A DNA stretch of 11,797 bases. Origin: Actinomycetota bacterium (GTDB taxonomy: Bacteria; Actinomycetota; Thermoleophilia; Gaiellales; Gaiellaceae). Both the position numbers and the translations under genes were made by a program. Positions 11,763 through 11,797 of the stretch are shown here, piece after piece; positions within the stretch are counted from its first letter, which is position 1; each line of letters starts with the position of its first letter. The notes beneath the pieces are model-generated. The model searched no databases and was not told the origin of the DNA. It saw only the letters and a list, made by a program, of their open reading frames with translations. The stretch lies in assembly GCA_013812265.1 (NCBI GenBank), contig JACCTQ010000105.1, forward strand, positions 1 to 11,797, read 5' to 3'.

Positions 11763-11797
11763 TAAGCGACTGAGGACGCAGTCCGGCGCCGCTTTGC

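Noticed and set aside
11671..11797. End of an upstream gene such as rsmB/fmu
   Set aside because: One frame stops with TAG just before the rpe ATG, but its translation shows none of the C-terminal motifs of that family and codon use looks non-coding.
11671..11797. FMN riboswitch for the rib operon
   Set aside because: None of the conserved RFN blocks can be found in these 127 bp; it may lie outside the window.

Overview
This window comes from a GC-rich bacterial chromosome, about two-thirds G+C by eye. It is most likely a deep-branching actinobacterium such as a member of Thermoleophilia. The order rsmD-coaD-SepIVA-like-DUF177-rpmF is the actinobacterial arrangement, and rpe-ribD-ribE-ribBA-ribH is the riboflavin block known from mycobacteria and relatives. 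The lineage call is an inference from gene order, GC content and many GTG/TTG starts. I see no transposase, CRISPR array, tRNA or rRNA.

Layout. All genes but one are on the minus strand, so transcription runs from right to left. The right end (11670 to 7255) is a compact riboflavin operon: rpe, ribD, a small unknown ORF, ribE, ribBA, ribH, mostly with 1-4 nt overlaps or short gaps. Next come rpmB (L28), recG, two related palindromes, then rsmD and coaD overlapping by 4 nt, a SepIVA-like coiled-coil gene and a DUF177/YceD gene. At the left are rpmF (L32) and the start of plsX. The single plus-strand gene is an ABC-F ATPase (844-2442). It sits between DUF177 and rpmF and splits the usual DUF177-rpmF-plsX run.

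How it works together. Rpe interconverts xylulose-5-P and ribulose-5-P, and ribulose-5-P is the substrate of the RibB half of RibBA. The RibA half opens GTP, RibD deaminates and reduces the pyrimidine, RibH joins the two branches, and RibE makes riboflavin. The remaining genes are housekeeping: ribosomal proteins, 16S rRNA methylation, CoA synthesis, fork repair, envelope growth, phospholipid synthesis and ribosome protection.

Most worth a second look: (i) the ABC-F leader, which has a hairpin followed by a T-run and then a stem that hides the AGGAGG ribosome-binding site, with tiny ORFs across the opposing strand of that stem; (ii) a perfect 15-bp inverted repeat over both convergent stop codons, giving two unrelated proteins the same TPQGS tail; (iii) TA(T/G)ACT -10 boxes close to starts lacking Shine-Dalgarno sequences; (iv) two copies of one palindrome between recG and rsmD; (v) a coupled unknown ORF in the riboflavin operon. 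No clearly novel multi-gene system is evident.
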